Assembly (NCBI GenBank): GCA_963709175.1
Contig: CAVPVK010000002.1
Location: 620,001-684,000 of the forward strand
Source of the DNA: JANXQG01 sp963709175
Lineage (GTDB): Bacteria > Planctomycetota > Planctomycetia > Pirellulales > Thermoguttaceae
DNA length: 64,000 bases
Reading direction: 5' to 3'
Position 1 is the first letter of the stretch. Every line of letters starts with the position of its first letter. Positions 8,222 to 17,693 of this stretch are shown here, one piece after another. The notes beneath the pieces were generated by a model. That model ran no database searches and was not told the DNA's origin. It saw nothing but the letters and a program-made list of their open reading frames with translations. Made by a program: the position numbers and the translations under genes.

Positions 8222-9335
8222 TGACGGTCCTCCTGTGACGCGGCCGCGTTTTTCTGTCGGGCCGTGCGCATGCGGTCCAGTGCCGATTGGAAGGTGACGT
8301 AGTGCGGCATTTTCCAGTGCTGGCAATAGCCCATCGATTCGGCGCCGTCGATGTTCATGAGCACGAACTCGGCGTCCTCCGAGGGCTGGCGCGGGCCATG
8401 GTCCTTCCCGAACTGAATCGAGCGGTCGAGGATCGACATGGCGATGGCCTTCAGCTCGTTGTGACCGAAACAGGCCCCGTAGCCCAGGCCGAAGGTGGGC
8501 CCCTGCCCTTCCTCTGCGTGGAAGGTCTCGCAGACAATTTCGCATTCGGTCATAAGCACTTCACCGACCTCGATCATCTCGCCCGTCACGGGGTGCGGCA
8601 ATTCGACCGGCAGGTAGCCGACGCGAAGCTCGGCGACAACCGGGTGATCGTCGCCGAAGCCGATCATGTTCGAGTAGGCCATGGCCAGAATCGAGCCTTG
8701 CTGCGCCCGGGCCATGATGGACAGCGCGGCGGAACGGGGCAACGGAAAGACGATCGGCTCGCGGGTGATGTCCAGCGGCGGCCGATCGCTCGGAGGCGGG
8801 CGATGGAGCAGCCCTTGCGCGGCGAGAAAGTCGAGGACTTTGGGCACGCTCGCCGGCGCCTCTTCATCGCTCATCTCGCCCATCCAGCAATCGAAGATTT
8901 TGCGGAATGCCTGCGGTGACTCGTCGATCAGATCGAGATTGAACAGCCGCTGGCTGAAATCGGGCGTGGGACCGAGCATCTGACCGCCGGGCACCTCCTT
9001 GAAGGCGGCGCTGATGCGGCGGATGAGCCGCATCTTTGCCGTGTCCAGGGGCGGGGTCTCCGCCAGCCGCGAACGGGTACAGCAGTACGCGCGAAGGTAA
9101 AACGCCGCTTCCGTGGGATCGCCAAGGCTCTGTTTGATGGCCAACGAAGTCAACTCGGGATCGTAGATGCCCCCTTCGCTGATCACGGCGCTGTGGAGGA
9201 AGTGCAGTTGGTGCTCGATTTGTGCGAGTTCCAGCGGGCGCTCGTCGTGCTCCGCGCCGCGGCGCGGAGGAACTCCAGCAGGCGGCTCGCCTCGGCGATC
9301 GCCCGCTCCCCTCCCTTGATGGCTACATAGCCCAT
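8218..9335 (-). CDS. phnI: PhnI, C-P lyase core subunit, one frameshift near the start
   Basis: PhnI, with PhnG, PhnH and PhnL, transfers the phosphonate to ATP and releases adenine. The true start is the ATG at 9335 (MGYVAIKGGERAIAEASRLL), a clear PhnI N-terminus overlapping the end of phnH. After about 24 codons the frame must change by one missing base inside CCGCGCCGCGGCGCGG (9251-9268) to reach LELAQIEHQLHFLHSAVISE and the rest of the family. Corrected length is about 372 residues against 354 in E. coli. The downstream part is conserved, including RREPIVFPLPRSA-like and SILDRSIQFG segments. A read error in a GC-palindromic run is the likeliest cause. Confidence 0.92.
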
Positions 9336-9934
9336 GCCCGCTCCTTCGCAGCAGCGTGAGCTGTCGGGATGGACGGAGCCCAGGCAACGCTGCTCGTTCG
9401 CGGGATTGCGGCTGCCCGGCGGCGATCACAAAGGACCAGATCGACTCCGACGGGGAAGCCGGCCACCCATCGCTCGCGGCGCTCGAACCACCGCGGATCA
9501 AAGCCGTCAATCGCCAAGGAGCAGGTGGCCAATACGCCCGGCCCGCGAATCTCCAACGACGAAGGACCGCTGCCGATTTCATGGCCGCTGAGCACGAGCG
9601 TCGCGCCCCCTTCCGGCCGATAGATGGTCCCCAGGCAAGGCTGAAAGTCATCGGGCGGCGCGATGGCAGCATCGAGGAGCACGAAAGCGGCCTCTGATAC
9701 CGCGGCGGGAATCGCCCCCAGCAAGCCAACCTCACTGGTCGCCAGTCGACAGTGGAGATCGCAAAAAGTGGTCGTATTGTCCAGGAGGGCCGCCAGAATT
9801 GCCAGTTCCGCCCGATTCTCGCCCATCGACGGCGACAAATCGACGACACGGCCGGGGTAACTGAACGCTTGCAGCAGCTCGCGAAACACGGCTCGCTGAC
9901 AGTCGGCTTGCCAGACAGGGTCGAGATGGATCAT
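9323..9934 (-). CDS. phnH: PhnH, C-P lyase core subunit
   Basis: 203 residues, close to the usual 190-200. PhnH is a dimeric scaffold subunit of the C-P lyase core. Recognisable stretches are QADCQRAVFRELLQAFSYPG at the N-terminus, LLDNTTTFCDL, the GTIYRPEGGATLVLSG block, and GFPVGVDLVLCDRRR. The last 25 residues are less conserved than expected and overlap the phnI start, so the C-terminus may also be affected by an indel. The ATG overlaps the phnG stop by 4 bases. Confidence 0.93.
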   Translation of the reverse strand: MIHLDPVWQADCQRAVFRELLQAFSYPGRVVDLSPSMGENRAELAILAALLDNTTTFCDLHCRLATSEVGLLGAIPAAVSEAAFVLLDAAIAPPDDFQPCLGTIYRPEGGATLVLSGHEIGSGPSSLEIRGPGVLATCSLAIDGFDPRWFERRERWVAGFPVGVDLVLCDRRRAAAIPRTSSVAWAPSIPTAHAAAKERAWAM

Positions 9935-10419
9935 GAAGACGTCTCCTCGTCGGCATTGAGCAGCGAGAAATCGACGCGACAGCGGCGGAGCATCGAACCG
10001 CGGACGCGGGCCTCGCGGGCGAGCGTCGCGGCCCCTTCGCGGAGCAAGGCCTCGGCCTCCTCCCAGCCGGGCCAGCGACTGGCCAGTACGGCGTCACACA
10101 CGGCCATCGCCGCGGCAAGCCGGGCGTTGTCGGTCATGACGCAGGCGGCGCCTTCCGCGATGCGGCCCTCGGAGTCCGTTAGGGCCACTCGGGCGGTCGA
10201 GAGGGGAAACTCCCCCAAATAGAATGGTTCGTACACGACCGCGTCGCGGAGGGCCACCACGCCCAATCCGGCCTGCGGCACCTGGCGGTGCTCGGCCTGA
10301 TAGCGCAGGCACATCTGCTCGGCCACGGCAAAAATCCGACTTGCCGATATTTTCGACAGGGCGGTGACCCAGCGACTGCGGTCGAGGACTTTTTTGTCAG
10401 GATTTACTTGCTCATCCAT
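9931..10419 (-). CDS. phnG: PhnG, C-P lyase core subunit, first gene of the operon
   Basis: 162 residues, similar to the family. PhnG forms the PhnG2H2I2J2 core. The family pattern LDRSRWVTALSKISASRI is followed by the central block GLGVVALRDAVVYEPFYLGE, STARVALTDSEGRIAEG and DNARLAAAMAVCDAVL. It opens the operon phnGHIJKLM, in which every junction overlaps or has a gap of at most 15 bases. No phnF, phnCDE, phnN or phnP is present nearby on this strand. Confidence 0.94.
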   Translation of the reverse strand: MDEQVNPDKKVLDRSRWVTALSKISASRIFAVAEQMCLRYQAEHRQVPQAGLGVVALRDAVVYEPFYLGEFPLSTARVALTDSEGRIAEGAACVMTDNARLAAAMAVCDAVLASRWPGWEEAEALLREGAATLAREARVRGSMLRRCRVDFSLLNADEETSS

Positions 10420-10640
10420 GGCGTTTGGTTTTTGCGGCGAGTCGAGCCGAAGGACCGATTCTACACCACGCCTGTTAGCGTTCGGTTAGAACTGGCGGGA
10501 ATGTGGTCGCCGCGAATTGTATCCGTCCGGAAATGATAATACAATCAGCGGAGAACCTTGAGCTTTGAGTCGTAGGATGGGTTCTAATGCTTTAGCGCGT
10601 CACGGCAAAATTGGACGGGCTAAATCCCGTCCACACCAAG
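10420..10640. other. Divergent promoter region between phnG and the permease gene
   Basis: About 220 bases. It holds the 11-base-period repeat, an ATTGTAT/ATACAAT inverted pair near 10517-10555, and a perfect hairpin GGACGGG-CTAAAT-CCCGTCC at 10613-10632 just before the permease start. The hairpin looks like one of the dispersed palindromes of this genome. No small gene was seen. Confidence 0.55.
10474..10489 (-). promoter_or_regulatory. Candidate Pho-box-like direct repeat upstream of phnG
   Basis: On the minus strand CTAAC occurs twice with an 11-base period (plus strand GTTAG at 10474-10478 and 10485-10489), about 55-70 bases before the phnG start. PhoB/PhoP-type regulators bind direct repeats of this period in other bacteria, and phn operons are classic Pho regulon members. 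The match is short and the assignment is an inference. Confidence 0.3.
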
Positions 10641-12002
10641 ATGGCGATTGGCATGAACCGCAAGACTCATCCGCTAACGGCTTGGCTCGACAGCGGGCCG
10701 GCGTGGATTTTGACCCTCGTCGCCAGCCTCGCTGCCTTCTCAACTTATTTCTCGATGTACGCCTTTCGCAAGCCCTTCGCGGCGGGGGCGTACGTCGGCG
10801 AGTTCTCGCTATTCTCGCGGCACATCGACCTGAAGGCGGCGCTGGTGATCAGCCAGATTATCGGTTACGCCTTGTCAAAGTTCTTGGGGATAAAGGTCTG
10901 CACCGAGGCTGGCCGATCGCGCCGGGCGGCGACCATCCTGGGCCTGATCCTGGCCTCGGAAGTCGCCTTGGTAGCCTTTGCGATGGTGCCCAACTCCTGG
11001 AAGGTTCTGGCCATTTTTTTCAACGGCGTCCCCCTCGGGATGATTTGGGGGTTGGTCGTGTGGTACCTTGAAGGCCGTCGCACCACGGAGATTCTCCTGG
11101 CCGCCATGAGTTGCTCGTTCATCGTCTCCAGCGGTGTGGTGAAGAGCGTGGGACTGTGGCTGATGCGCGACTTCGCGGTAAGCGAGGGTTGGATGCCGGC
11201 GGCGACGGGCCTTTGTTTCCTGCCGCTGCTGCTGGTTTCGGTCTGGACGCTCACCCGCTTGCCGCAGGCCAATGCCACAGACGTCGCCGAGCGGGTCCGC
11301 CGCCAGCCGATGACGGCAACGGACCGCCTGGCCTTCCTCGTTCACTTTTTCACAGGGATGGCGCTGTTGTGCCTCGTTTACTTCTTTCTTACCGCCTACC
11401 GCGACTACCGCGACAACTACCAGGCAGACATTCTCAAGACGCTGGGCTACGACAAGCAGCCTTGGCTGCTGAGTGTCACGGAAACAACGGTCGGCTTTGC
11501 CCTGCTGGTGGTCATGGGGGCGCTTTACCTCGTGCGCGACAATCGACACGCGCTATGGTGGGCGTTCGCCGTAATGATCGCCGGCACGGTCCTCCTGGGC
11601 ACCAGCACGCTGCTGCTGGATCACAAGCTGGTCTCGGGAGCCGGTTGGATGGTGCTCGTGGGGTTGGGGGCTTACCTGGCTTACGTGCCCTACAACACGC
11701 TGCTCTTCGAGCGGCTTATGGCTTCCACGCGGTGGGTCGGCACGGCTGTCTTCGGCATCGCCCTGGCCGACGCCTGCGGCTACGTGGGCTCGGTCGTTGT
11801 GCAACTCTACAAAGAATTCGCCGACGCCGGGATGAACCGCCTCGACTTCCTGCGAAACTACACCTATTTCATGTCCGTGGTAGGCACGGTAAGCCTTGTG
11901 CTGGGCTGGTGGTATTTCGCCCGGCGATTGCGGGTAGACACCTTCGGCGTGAGGCCAGTTGGCCAAGCCCGGCCCGATATGGCAGAAGAATCGCTTCGCT
12001 GA
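10641..12002 (+). CDS. DUF5690-type MFS/OPA-like permease
   Basis: 453 residues with about twelve hydrophobic segments, so an inner-membrane permease. The ATG at 10641 (MAIGMNRKTH) is preferred because the earlier start lies inside a palindrome; 10653 is also possible. The first helix carries YFSMYAFRKPFAAGAY, resembling the YxxRKxF motif of organophosphate:phosphate antiporters. The overall sequence fits what I recall of the DUF5690 family. It is divergent from the complete C-P lyase operon, which has no phnCDE importer in this window. Uptake of a phosphonate or phosphorylated compound is therefore plausible but unproven. Confidence 0.72.
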   Translation: MAIGMNRKTHPLTAWLDSGPAWILTLVASLAAFSTYFSMYAFRKPFAAGAYVGEFSLFSRHIDLKAALVISQIIGYALSKFLGIKVCTEAGRSRRAATILGLILASEVALVAFAMVPNSWKVLAIFFNGVPLGMIWGLVVWYLEGRRTTEILLAAMSCSFIVSSGVVKSVGLWLMRDFAVSEGWMPAATGLCFLPLLLVSVWTLTRLPQANATDVAERVRRQPMTATDRLAFLVHFFTGMALLCLVYFFLTAYRDYRDNYQADILKTLGYDKQPWLLSVTETTVGFALLVVMGALYLVRDNRHALWWAFAVMIAGTVLLGTSTLLLDHKLVSGAGWMVLVGLGAYLAYVPYNTLLFERLMASTRWVGTAVFGIALADACGYVGSVVVQLYKEFADAGMNRLDFLRNYTYFMSVVGTVSLVLGWWYFARRLRVDTFGVRPVGQARPDMAEESLR

Positions 12003-12012
12003 AGGCCGGGGG

Positions 12013-12103
12013 AAAAACGGACAAATACGATTTGTGCCGCGACTATGTGCGCATGGCGCACCGCCTCCGGGCGGTTCGGGCAAATCGTATCCGTCCCTTT
12101 TTG
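12013..12103. terminator. Long inverted repeat after the permease gene
   Basis: The arm 12013-12034 (AAAAACGGACAAATACGATT...) pairs with 12081-12103 (CAAATCGTATCCGTCC...) with two mismatches, enclosing about 46 bases that hold small hairpins (GTGCGCATGGCGCAC, CCGCCTCCGGGCGG). Its position 10 bases after a stop and the T-run in the right arm suggest a terminator. It may also be a dispersed structured element. Confidence 0.55.
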
Positions 12104-12204
12104 CCGTTTTGCCGCCAGGTGGCGACGGCAGCGGGTATTGGTACAATGCATACCAGTGGCTCGCTTTCTCTCCGGCCAAGCCCTTGAAATCATGGGGGTT
12201 ACCC

Positions 12205-14463
12205 GTGCGATTCTCTCAATTGCTTGCGGCGTTCGTTCTGTCGTTTGTCGTCCATTCCTTGGCCGCGGCCGCGAGGCCGAACCGACCGGTGCTCGCGCTC
12301 GCGACCGGCAATACGGTCATCTCACAATCATGCCGGGTGGTGATTCCTCCGGGCAAGGTGATTGCCGACACCGGTGGCAACGGCGTGATCCAGATTGGGG
12401 CGTCCAATATCGAGATCGAGTTTGCCGAGGGTTCGGTCCTACGCGGTTCGCCAGCCGGCGCCCGTCCCGATGAGTACAAGGGCTACGGCATTCGTGTGAA
12501 TGGCCACACGGGCGTCACCATCCGCGGTGCGCGGCTGAGCGGCTTCTGGTGCGGCCTCTGGGCGAGTCGGGCCGACGGCCTCGTCCTCGACGGCATCGAC
12601 GCCTCGGATAACCGCAGGGCCTATCTGAAATCGACGCCTACGGCCGAGGACGGAGGCGACTGGCTCTTCGGGCACAACAACGACCAGAAGGAATGGCTCA
12701 AAAACTACGCTGCCGCCGTCTATATCGAGGATTCGGCGGGAGTGACCGTCCGCAACTCGCGTGTCTGGCACGGCCAGAACGCGTTGTGCCTGGACCGCGT
12801 CACCGGGTCGAAGGTCTACGACAACGATTTCTCCTTCAACTCCGGCTGGGGCATCGCCCTCTGGCGGTGCACGCGGAACATCATCAGCCGCAACGCCGTC
12901 GATTTCTGCGTTCGCGGCTACAGCCACGGCGTCTACAACCGCGGCCAGGACTCGGCCGGGATCTTCGTCTTCGAGCAGAACAACGAGAATATCTTCGCCG
13001 AGAATTCCGCGACCCACGGGGGCGACGGCTTCTTCGGATTCGCGGGCCGGGAGGCCCTGGGTGAGGTCGGCCAGCATCCCCTCGCCTGGTACAAGCGCCG
13101 CGGCAACACGGATAACGTGCTGGCGGGGAACGATTTCTCCTACGCCGCCGCCCACGGCATTGAAAACACATTCTCCTTCGGCAACAAATACCTGAACAAC
13201 CGCATCGTCGGCAACGCCATCTGCGGCGTGTGGGCCGGCTACTCGCGGGAAACACTCATCGCCGGCAACGACTTCCAAGATAACGGCGAGATGGGCTACG
13301 GGCTCGAACGGGGAGGAGTGGATATCGATCACGGCGGAGACAATACGATCGCCCGCAATTCGTTCGCGAAGAACCAGTGCGGAGTCCATCTTTGGGGAGG
13401 GGCGAACCCGGAATTCGAGAAAAAAGACTGGGCCAAGGCCAACGGCTATGCCTCGACCGGCTCGATCATCGCCGACAACACTTTCCACGGCGACGTACTT
13501 GCCTTCCATTTCCGCGGGCCGGGCGAGGTCATACTCGGCCGCAACCGGCTGATCGACGTGGCCAAGACGATGATCGACGAACCGGCGTACAAGGTCAAGC
13601 GCGACGAAAAGATTGTGGTTTCGGCGCCGCCGACGCCCGTCTCTAAGGTCTTTGGCAATACCCGGCCTGTCGGCGCGCGGCCGGAACTCCGCGGCCGCCA
13701 GAACATCATCATGACGGAATGGGGGCCGTGGGACCACGCCACACCGCTGGTGCGCCTGGTCAAAGCGGCGGGCATGTCGGCCGCCTACGAGGTTCTCAAG
13801 GCGCCTGCGGCGGATGTACGGGCGGAGACCGTCGGCGACAAGGTGCGGGGCGTGCTTTCGCCCGTGCCGGGAAAGACCGACGAGTCGCGGGTGACGATCG
13901 AGGCCGTCGAGGCGGGCGTACGCAGCTACGTGCTGAAGGTGCAGGTGGCGGGCAAGCCCCTGGCCGAGATCAAGGGCACGCTCGTGGCCGCGCGGTGGCA
14001 GGCAACATTCTTCCACTGGCCGAAGACGGTCGATCCGCGGACGAACCTCGCCGGCTACCGCAAGCTGGCCGAGGGCCCCACAGCGGTCTCCGCCCAGGTC
14101 GACCAGCTTTCCTTCAAGTACGGGATGCGCGGGCCGAGCGATCTGGGCATCTCTGAGAAAGTCACGGCCGCCAGGCTCGGCGCAGACCATTTCGGCATGA
14201 TCGCGCGAACGCGTCTCCCCCTGAAAAAAGGCGACTGGGAGTTTACCACTTTGAGCGACGACGGCGTTCGCGTGAGCGTCGACGGCAAGCCCGTCATCGA
14301 GAACTGGGCCTGGCACGGCCCCACACGCGACACCGGAAAACTGACGCTCTCGACCGACAAGACCGTGGAAATTGTCGTTGAGCACTTCCAGATCGACGGG
14401 TACGCGGTGTTGGAATTCTCCTTGGCGCCAGCGGTGGAGCCCTTTCCGTTGCGCGGCCGCTGA
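12205..14463 (+). CDS. Secreted right-handed beta-helix protein with PA14-like C-terminus
   Basis: 752 residues from a GTG at 12205 preceded by GGGGG. The start gives a signal peptide (VRFSQLLAAFVLSFVVHSLA). Residues about 60-430 are a parallel beta-helix with repeated turns such as NTIARNSFAKN, GSIIADNTFHGD and NRIVGNAICGVW, the NosD/pectate-lyase-like type found in carbohydrate-active or surface proteins. The last 140 residues resemble a PA14-type module (FTTLSDDGVRVSVDGKPVIE and WAWHGPTRD). Likely a secreted carbohydrate-binding or lyase-like protein; no catalytic site could be assigned. It stands alone between two intergenic gaps. Confidence 0.75.
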   Translation: MRFSQLLAAFVLSFVVHSLAAAARPNRPVLALATGNTVISQSCRVVIPPGKVIADTGGNGVIQIGASNIEIEFAEGSVLRGSPAGARPDEYKGYGIRVNGHTGVTIRGARLSGFWCGLWASRADGLVLDGIDASDNRRAYLKSTPTAEDGGDWLFGHNNDQKEWLKNYAAAVYIEDSAGVTVRNSRVWHGQNALCLDRVTGSKVYDNDFSFNSGWGIALWRCTRNIISRNAVDFCVRGYSHGVYNRGQDSAGIFVFEQNNENIFAENSATHGGDGFFGFAGREALGEVGQHPLAWYKRRGNTDNVLAGNDFSYAAAHGIENTFSFGNKYLNNRIVGNAICGVWAGYSRETLIAGNDFQDNGEMGYGLERGGVDIDHGGDNTIARNSFAKNQCGVHLWGGANPEFEKKDWAKANGYASTGSIIADNTFHGDVLAFHFRGPGEVILGRNRLIDVAKTMIDEPAYKVKRDEKIVVSAPPTPVSKVFGNTRPVGARPELRGRQNIIMTEWGPWDHATPLVRLVKAAGMSAAYEVLKAPAADVRAETVGDKVRGVLSPVPGKTDESRVTIEAVEAGVRSYVLKVQVAGKPLAEIKGTLVAARWQATFFHWPKTVDPRTNLAGYRKLAEGPTAVSAQVDQLSFKYGMRGPSDLGISEKVTAARLGADHFGMIARTRLPLKKGDWEFTTLSDDGVRVSVDGKPVIENWAWHGPTRDTGKLTLSTDKTVEIVVEHFQIDGYAVLEFSLAPAVEPFPLRGR

Positions 14464-14611
14464 GACTTTTCCACGGCGAGTATCCTCCGCTTTCATCCGG
14501 GAGCACGGCTGCAATGCGGGGCAATTTCGGCGGAACCAATCGGCCGGGCTGCGCGTCCAATCGGTTGCGGAAGTACACTAACCGTCAACGATCCCCTTGT
14601 GGAGAAAACCA

Positions 14612-15529
14612 ATGCCCATTGCCCGAAAGTCTCTAATTAATACTATATTTAGCATCTCGGTCCTGAATTCCCTGCTTTTGGCGTCCTCCAGCCCGTGCTA
14701 CGCCTTGATGTCCATCGGACAAATCACCAAGGAGCGGGCAAAAACGCTGGGCATGGAAATCCGGTTGAAGCCGGCCGGCCCCAAGGCCGTGGAAGTTGAG
14801 CTTGAGTTCCCGACCAAGGGCGAACTAAGGAACTTCAGTCGCGTTGACTTGCAGATCAAAGATGGAGAAAAGTTGCTGGTCTCCGCATCCTTAAAGGACG
14901 AACCGTCGAGTCAAGGGCGCGTCGTCGTCAGTTTTACCGCCGACCGCGCCAACCTGGACATGATCACTCTGAGAGTGGTGATGCAACCAAGCGGTACGAT
15001 GACCGGCTACGATCTCCGAGTGAGGGATTTTGTTGAGCCGTCCCAAGCCAGCCTGCGGGCGGCCACGCTCGGTGGATCGCCGGCTGAGCCTGCCAAGGGA
15101 CAGCAGATACTGACTCCTGAGCAAATCTTTGGGGACCAAGTCACGGGCGACGTCCGTCTCGAATTCACGGTCGGGGCAGTCGCTCTCGGTGGTACCCCCT
15201 TCGACATGGAGGAGGCGACGAACCGTTCGCGAGTTCCGACCGCGGACGGAAAGTTCGCCGTCTCGCGCCTCCGGGTCGTCGTGGCCGAGAACGTGGAAGC
15301 TCGCCTGAAGCAACTTGGCGTCGAGGATCTGCGGACCTACTTTTATGGGAAGACGGTTCGGGTCGCGGGAAATCTGAAGCAAGACGTCAATGCCGGGGGC
15401 ATCGGCAACCGTCTCATCACTTATTCGTTGACCATCGACAGCCTCGACCAGTTGGAATTCGTCGAGAAGAAGGCGGCCGCGAACAAGCTGCCGGGCACTA
15501 CGAACGTGCCCGGCCCCGGCGGGCGGTGA
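14612..15529 (+). CDS. Secreted protein of unknown function
   Basis: 305 residues. The ATG at 14612 has GGAGAAAACC just upstream and gives a signal peptide (MPIARKSLINTIFSISVLNS). The mature part starts with MSIGQITKERAKTLGMEIRL, has an Ig-like beta-rich first half and a second half with FAVSRLRVVVAENVEARL and YGKTVRVAGNL. The second half reads like an OB-fold or nucleic-acid-binding-like beta domain, but this is weak. I do not recognise the family. It is convergent with the next gene, with about 180 empty bases between. Confidence 0.7.
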   Translation: MPIARKSLINTIFSISVLNSLLLASSSPCYALMSIGQITKERAKTLGMEIRLKPAGPKAVEVELEFPTKGELRNFSRVDLQIKDGEKLLVSASLKDEPSSQGRVVVSFTADRANLDMITLRVVMQPSGTMTGYDLRVRDFVEPSQASLRAATLGGSPAEPAKGQQILTPEQIFGDQVTGDVRLEFTVGAVALGGTPFDMEEATNRSRVPTADGKFAVSRLRVVVAENVEARLKQLGVEDLRTYFYGKTVRVAGNLKQDVNAGGIGNRLITYSLTIDSLDQLEFVEKKAAANKLPGTTNVPGPGGR

Positions 15530-15710
15530 CGCCTGACCAGTCGCAGCACTTGACCGGCCCACACGATTGGTTTCTGGGACCCCAGCGTCAACCTTTAAGC
15601 CATACGCAGGCGGCCGTTTCCACGATTGAGAACGTGCTAGACCATTCCTCCCTCGATGGCTCAGGCGGTCCGCGGAATAGCTCCAAGCTGCCACGGACCC
15701 CTCTTGCCTA

Positions 15711-17642
15711 TCAATCTCGACGTCCCTTTTCCGACCCTTGGCGTTCAATTACTGGATAGCAGGTGAAACTCTCGTTATCCACTTGCCAGTATGGTTTCAG
15801 ATACGGCTCCGCCTGACCCATGACCGAGAAGGTCAGCGGCTGGTCCGGCTTCGGAGTCAACCAATTCATGGGCGAGGCCGGATCATGGGCAATACGCACC
15901 CTATAGGTCCACTTCTTGAGCTGCTTGACGTTGTTCTCGTCCAGCTTTTTCTGCCCGTCCAGGAAGACGAAGTCGGGAAGTTCCACTTTGTTCTTGTCAT
16001 TGAGGGACGCTACGGCAGCCATCAATACGGGACCGTAGAGAATCGCATAACGAGGCTGCCCGGGGACCTGGTCCGCTCCTTGATAACGGATTGCTCGAAA
16101 CCCGATCGGCAGGGCGAACGTCACCATGTCGCCGCTGCGCCAGGTGCGATCCAAAACCACGTAAGTGCCCGGTTTGCCGACCGCGGCGTCCTTCCCATTG
16201 ACTCGAATCGGCATGTCTGCCATTGCCCAGCCCGGTGTCCGGATTCGGAGTTTCATCGCTGTCGGCGCGACGACCGTCAGTCGCAACGATATGCCGGGCT
16301 GATAGGGGAAGCGACTGGTCAGAGTCAGCCCGCAGGTCCGTCCGCCGTTGGTCCAGGTGATCGACGAGGGCTCGAAAAGGTTGACGTACAGCCCATCCTT
16401 GGCAATCGAATAGATGTACTCGGGCAGCGTCGAGTATAGATATGTGCCGACGACTTCGCAGCAGGTGTGCTCAATTCCGGGATGGTCCTTGTGGCCTTCA
16501 AGGTGCGTGTGATAGGAAATGGACCCGCCCATTTGATTGGCCAGTCCCACGTTGTAGATCACCTTTTCCAGATCGGCAACGTACTTCTCTTCCTCTGGGT
16601 ACAACAAGTGCAGCTTCTGGTTGAACTTAGCCCACCAGACCATTGAGCAGTTCTCGCCCGTGTGGGCATGTGGTGTGATGAAGAGCGAATTGGGCGGATA
16701 GGCGAGATCTCCTTCGCAGATCGCCAGCGTCCCGCCCGGATGCAGCCAATGCGCGTGGTAGAGGTCCCATCCGCCCAGCATCGCATCGAGCAGTCGGCGG
16801 TCGCTGGTGGCACGGTAGATGTCCAGGAAGCCGATCCATCCGTAACAGTAAGCCGAATGAGGATGGCCGCGGCACGATTTCCATATGCCTTCGGCGTTAC
16901 GATCGGTCAACTGTCGCATCCAGGCAGGATAGACGTGCTGGTACGCGTCCAGCACATCGGCCGCCACACCGCCGGGGGCGAAGTGGGCCAGCATCAGCCC
17001 TGACGCTGCGAAGTAGTTCTGCCCGCCCAGGGCACGAGCCCGCGGATCGCTGGCCGTCTCCTTGTCAACGCGTTGGCGGTACCACTTCGCCCAAGCGGTC
17101 AGCAGTTCGTGTGCATCGCGATTACCCGCCTGGGCTGCCGCGTCGAGCCCGTGGGCCAGGAGCATGAAGGAATAGCCTTCCTCGCCAGCCCCGGCCGGGG
17201 CCGCCAGCATCCCATCGGCAGTGCGGCAGGCTTTGAGGGCCTCGATTATCTGGTTCATGCGTTGCCGGAGTTGCACGTTCTCGCTCCACCGCAACGTATT
17301 CCCCGCGCCCATCAAGAACTGGGCTGCGTGGGCGGGGAACATGTTCTCCCAGCCACGGGGTTTTCCAGGTGGTTTTTTGACTCCGGCCAGCTCGCGAAAG
17401 CGGAATACCATGTCGTCCACGTTGGCATCGGCCAGGAGATACCTGGTGTGCTTGTCCATGGCTTCACGGAAGAGCCCGTCCGCTGCGAGCGTGACCCCGC
17501 CGACCGGCGCATCGACGGCGTTGGGCACACGCTGCCACTGGCTGGAATCGCTCGTCCACATCGCCGCCGCCGGCGCCGGCGTGTCGGCAGCGGTAGCGGC
17601 GCCGACCAGCACAAAACAGCCAAGAATAGTAACCGTTGGCAT
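15711..17642 (-). CDS. Secreted GH127-like (DUF1680) glycoside hydrolase
   Basis: 643 residues with a signal peptide (MPTVTILGCFVLVGAATA). The ATG at 17642 is preferred over the GTG at 17657 because AAAGGG lies 8 bases upstream. The (alpha/alpha) barrel family GH127 contains beta-L-arabinofuranosidases that use a zinc-bound cysteine. Its key residues are visible as Glu-x-Cys in GENCSMVWWA and the Cys pair in EHTCCEVVGTY. The C-terminal beta domains (LRIRTPGWA, AILYGPVLMAA) are also typical. It follows the Tat-exported protein by 51 bases, so the two are probably co-transcribed. Exact sugar specificity is unknown. Confidence 0.87.
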   Translation of the reverse strand: MPTVTILGCFVLVGAATAADTPAPAAAMWTSDSSQWQRVPNAVDAPVGGVTLAADGLFREAMDKHTRYLLADANVDDMVFRFRELAGVKKPPGKPRGWENMFPAHAAQFLMGAGNTLRWSENVQLRQRMNQIIEALKACRTADGMLAAPAGAGEEGYSFMLLAHGLDAAAQAGNRDAHELLTAWAKWYRQRVDKETASDPRARALGGQNYFAASGLMLAHFAPGGVAADVLDAYQHVYPAWMRQLTDRNAEGIWKSCRGHPHSAYCYGWIGFLDIYRATSDRRLLDAMLGGWDLYHAHWLHPGGTLAICEGDLAYPPNSLFITPHAHTGENCSMVWWAKFNQKLHLLYPEEEKYVADLEKVIYNVGLANQMGGSISYHTHLEGHKDHPGIEHTCCEVVGTYLYSTLPEYIYSIAKDGLYVNLFEPSSITWTNGGRTCGLTLTSRFPYQPGISLRLTVVAPTAMKLRIRTPGWAMADMPIRVNGKDAAVGKPGTYVVLDRTWRSGDMVTFALPIGFRAIRYQGADQVPGQPRYAILYGPVLMAAVASLNDKNKVELPDFVFLDGQKKLDENNVKQLKKWTYRVRIAHDPASPMNWLTPKPDQPLTFSVMGQAEPYLKPYWQVDNESFTCYPVIERQGSEKGRRD

Positions 17643-17693
17643 GGGAAACCCTTTCACGAAGCTTGCTGGACGGCGGCGGCAATTACAGGCGGA

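Noticed and set aside
9240..9335. Programmed frameshift in phnI
   Set aside because: No slippery heptamer or following structure is evident beyond GC-richness, and many other genes in the window show similar single-base changes, so an error is likelier.
12439..14514. Long antisense open frame (691 codons) opposite the beta-helix gene
   Set aside because: High GC creates long open frames on the opposite strand. The plus-strand frame has a signal peptide and domain patterns; the antisense has only a His/Arg/Val-rich composition.
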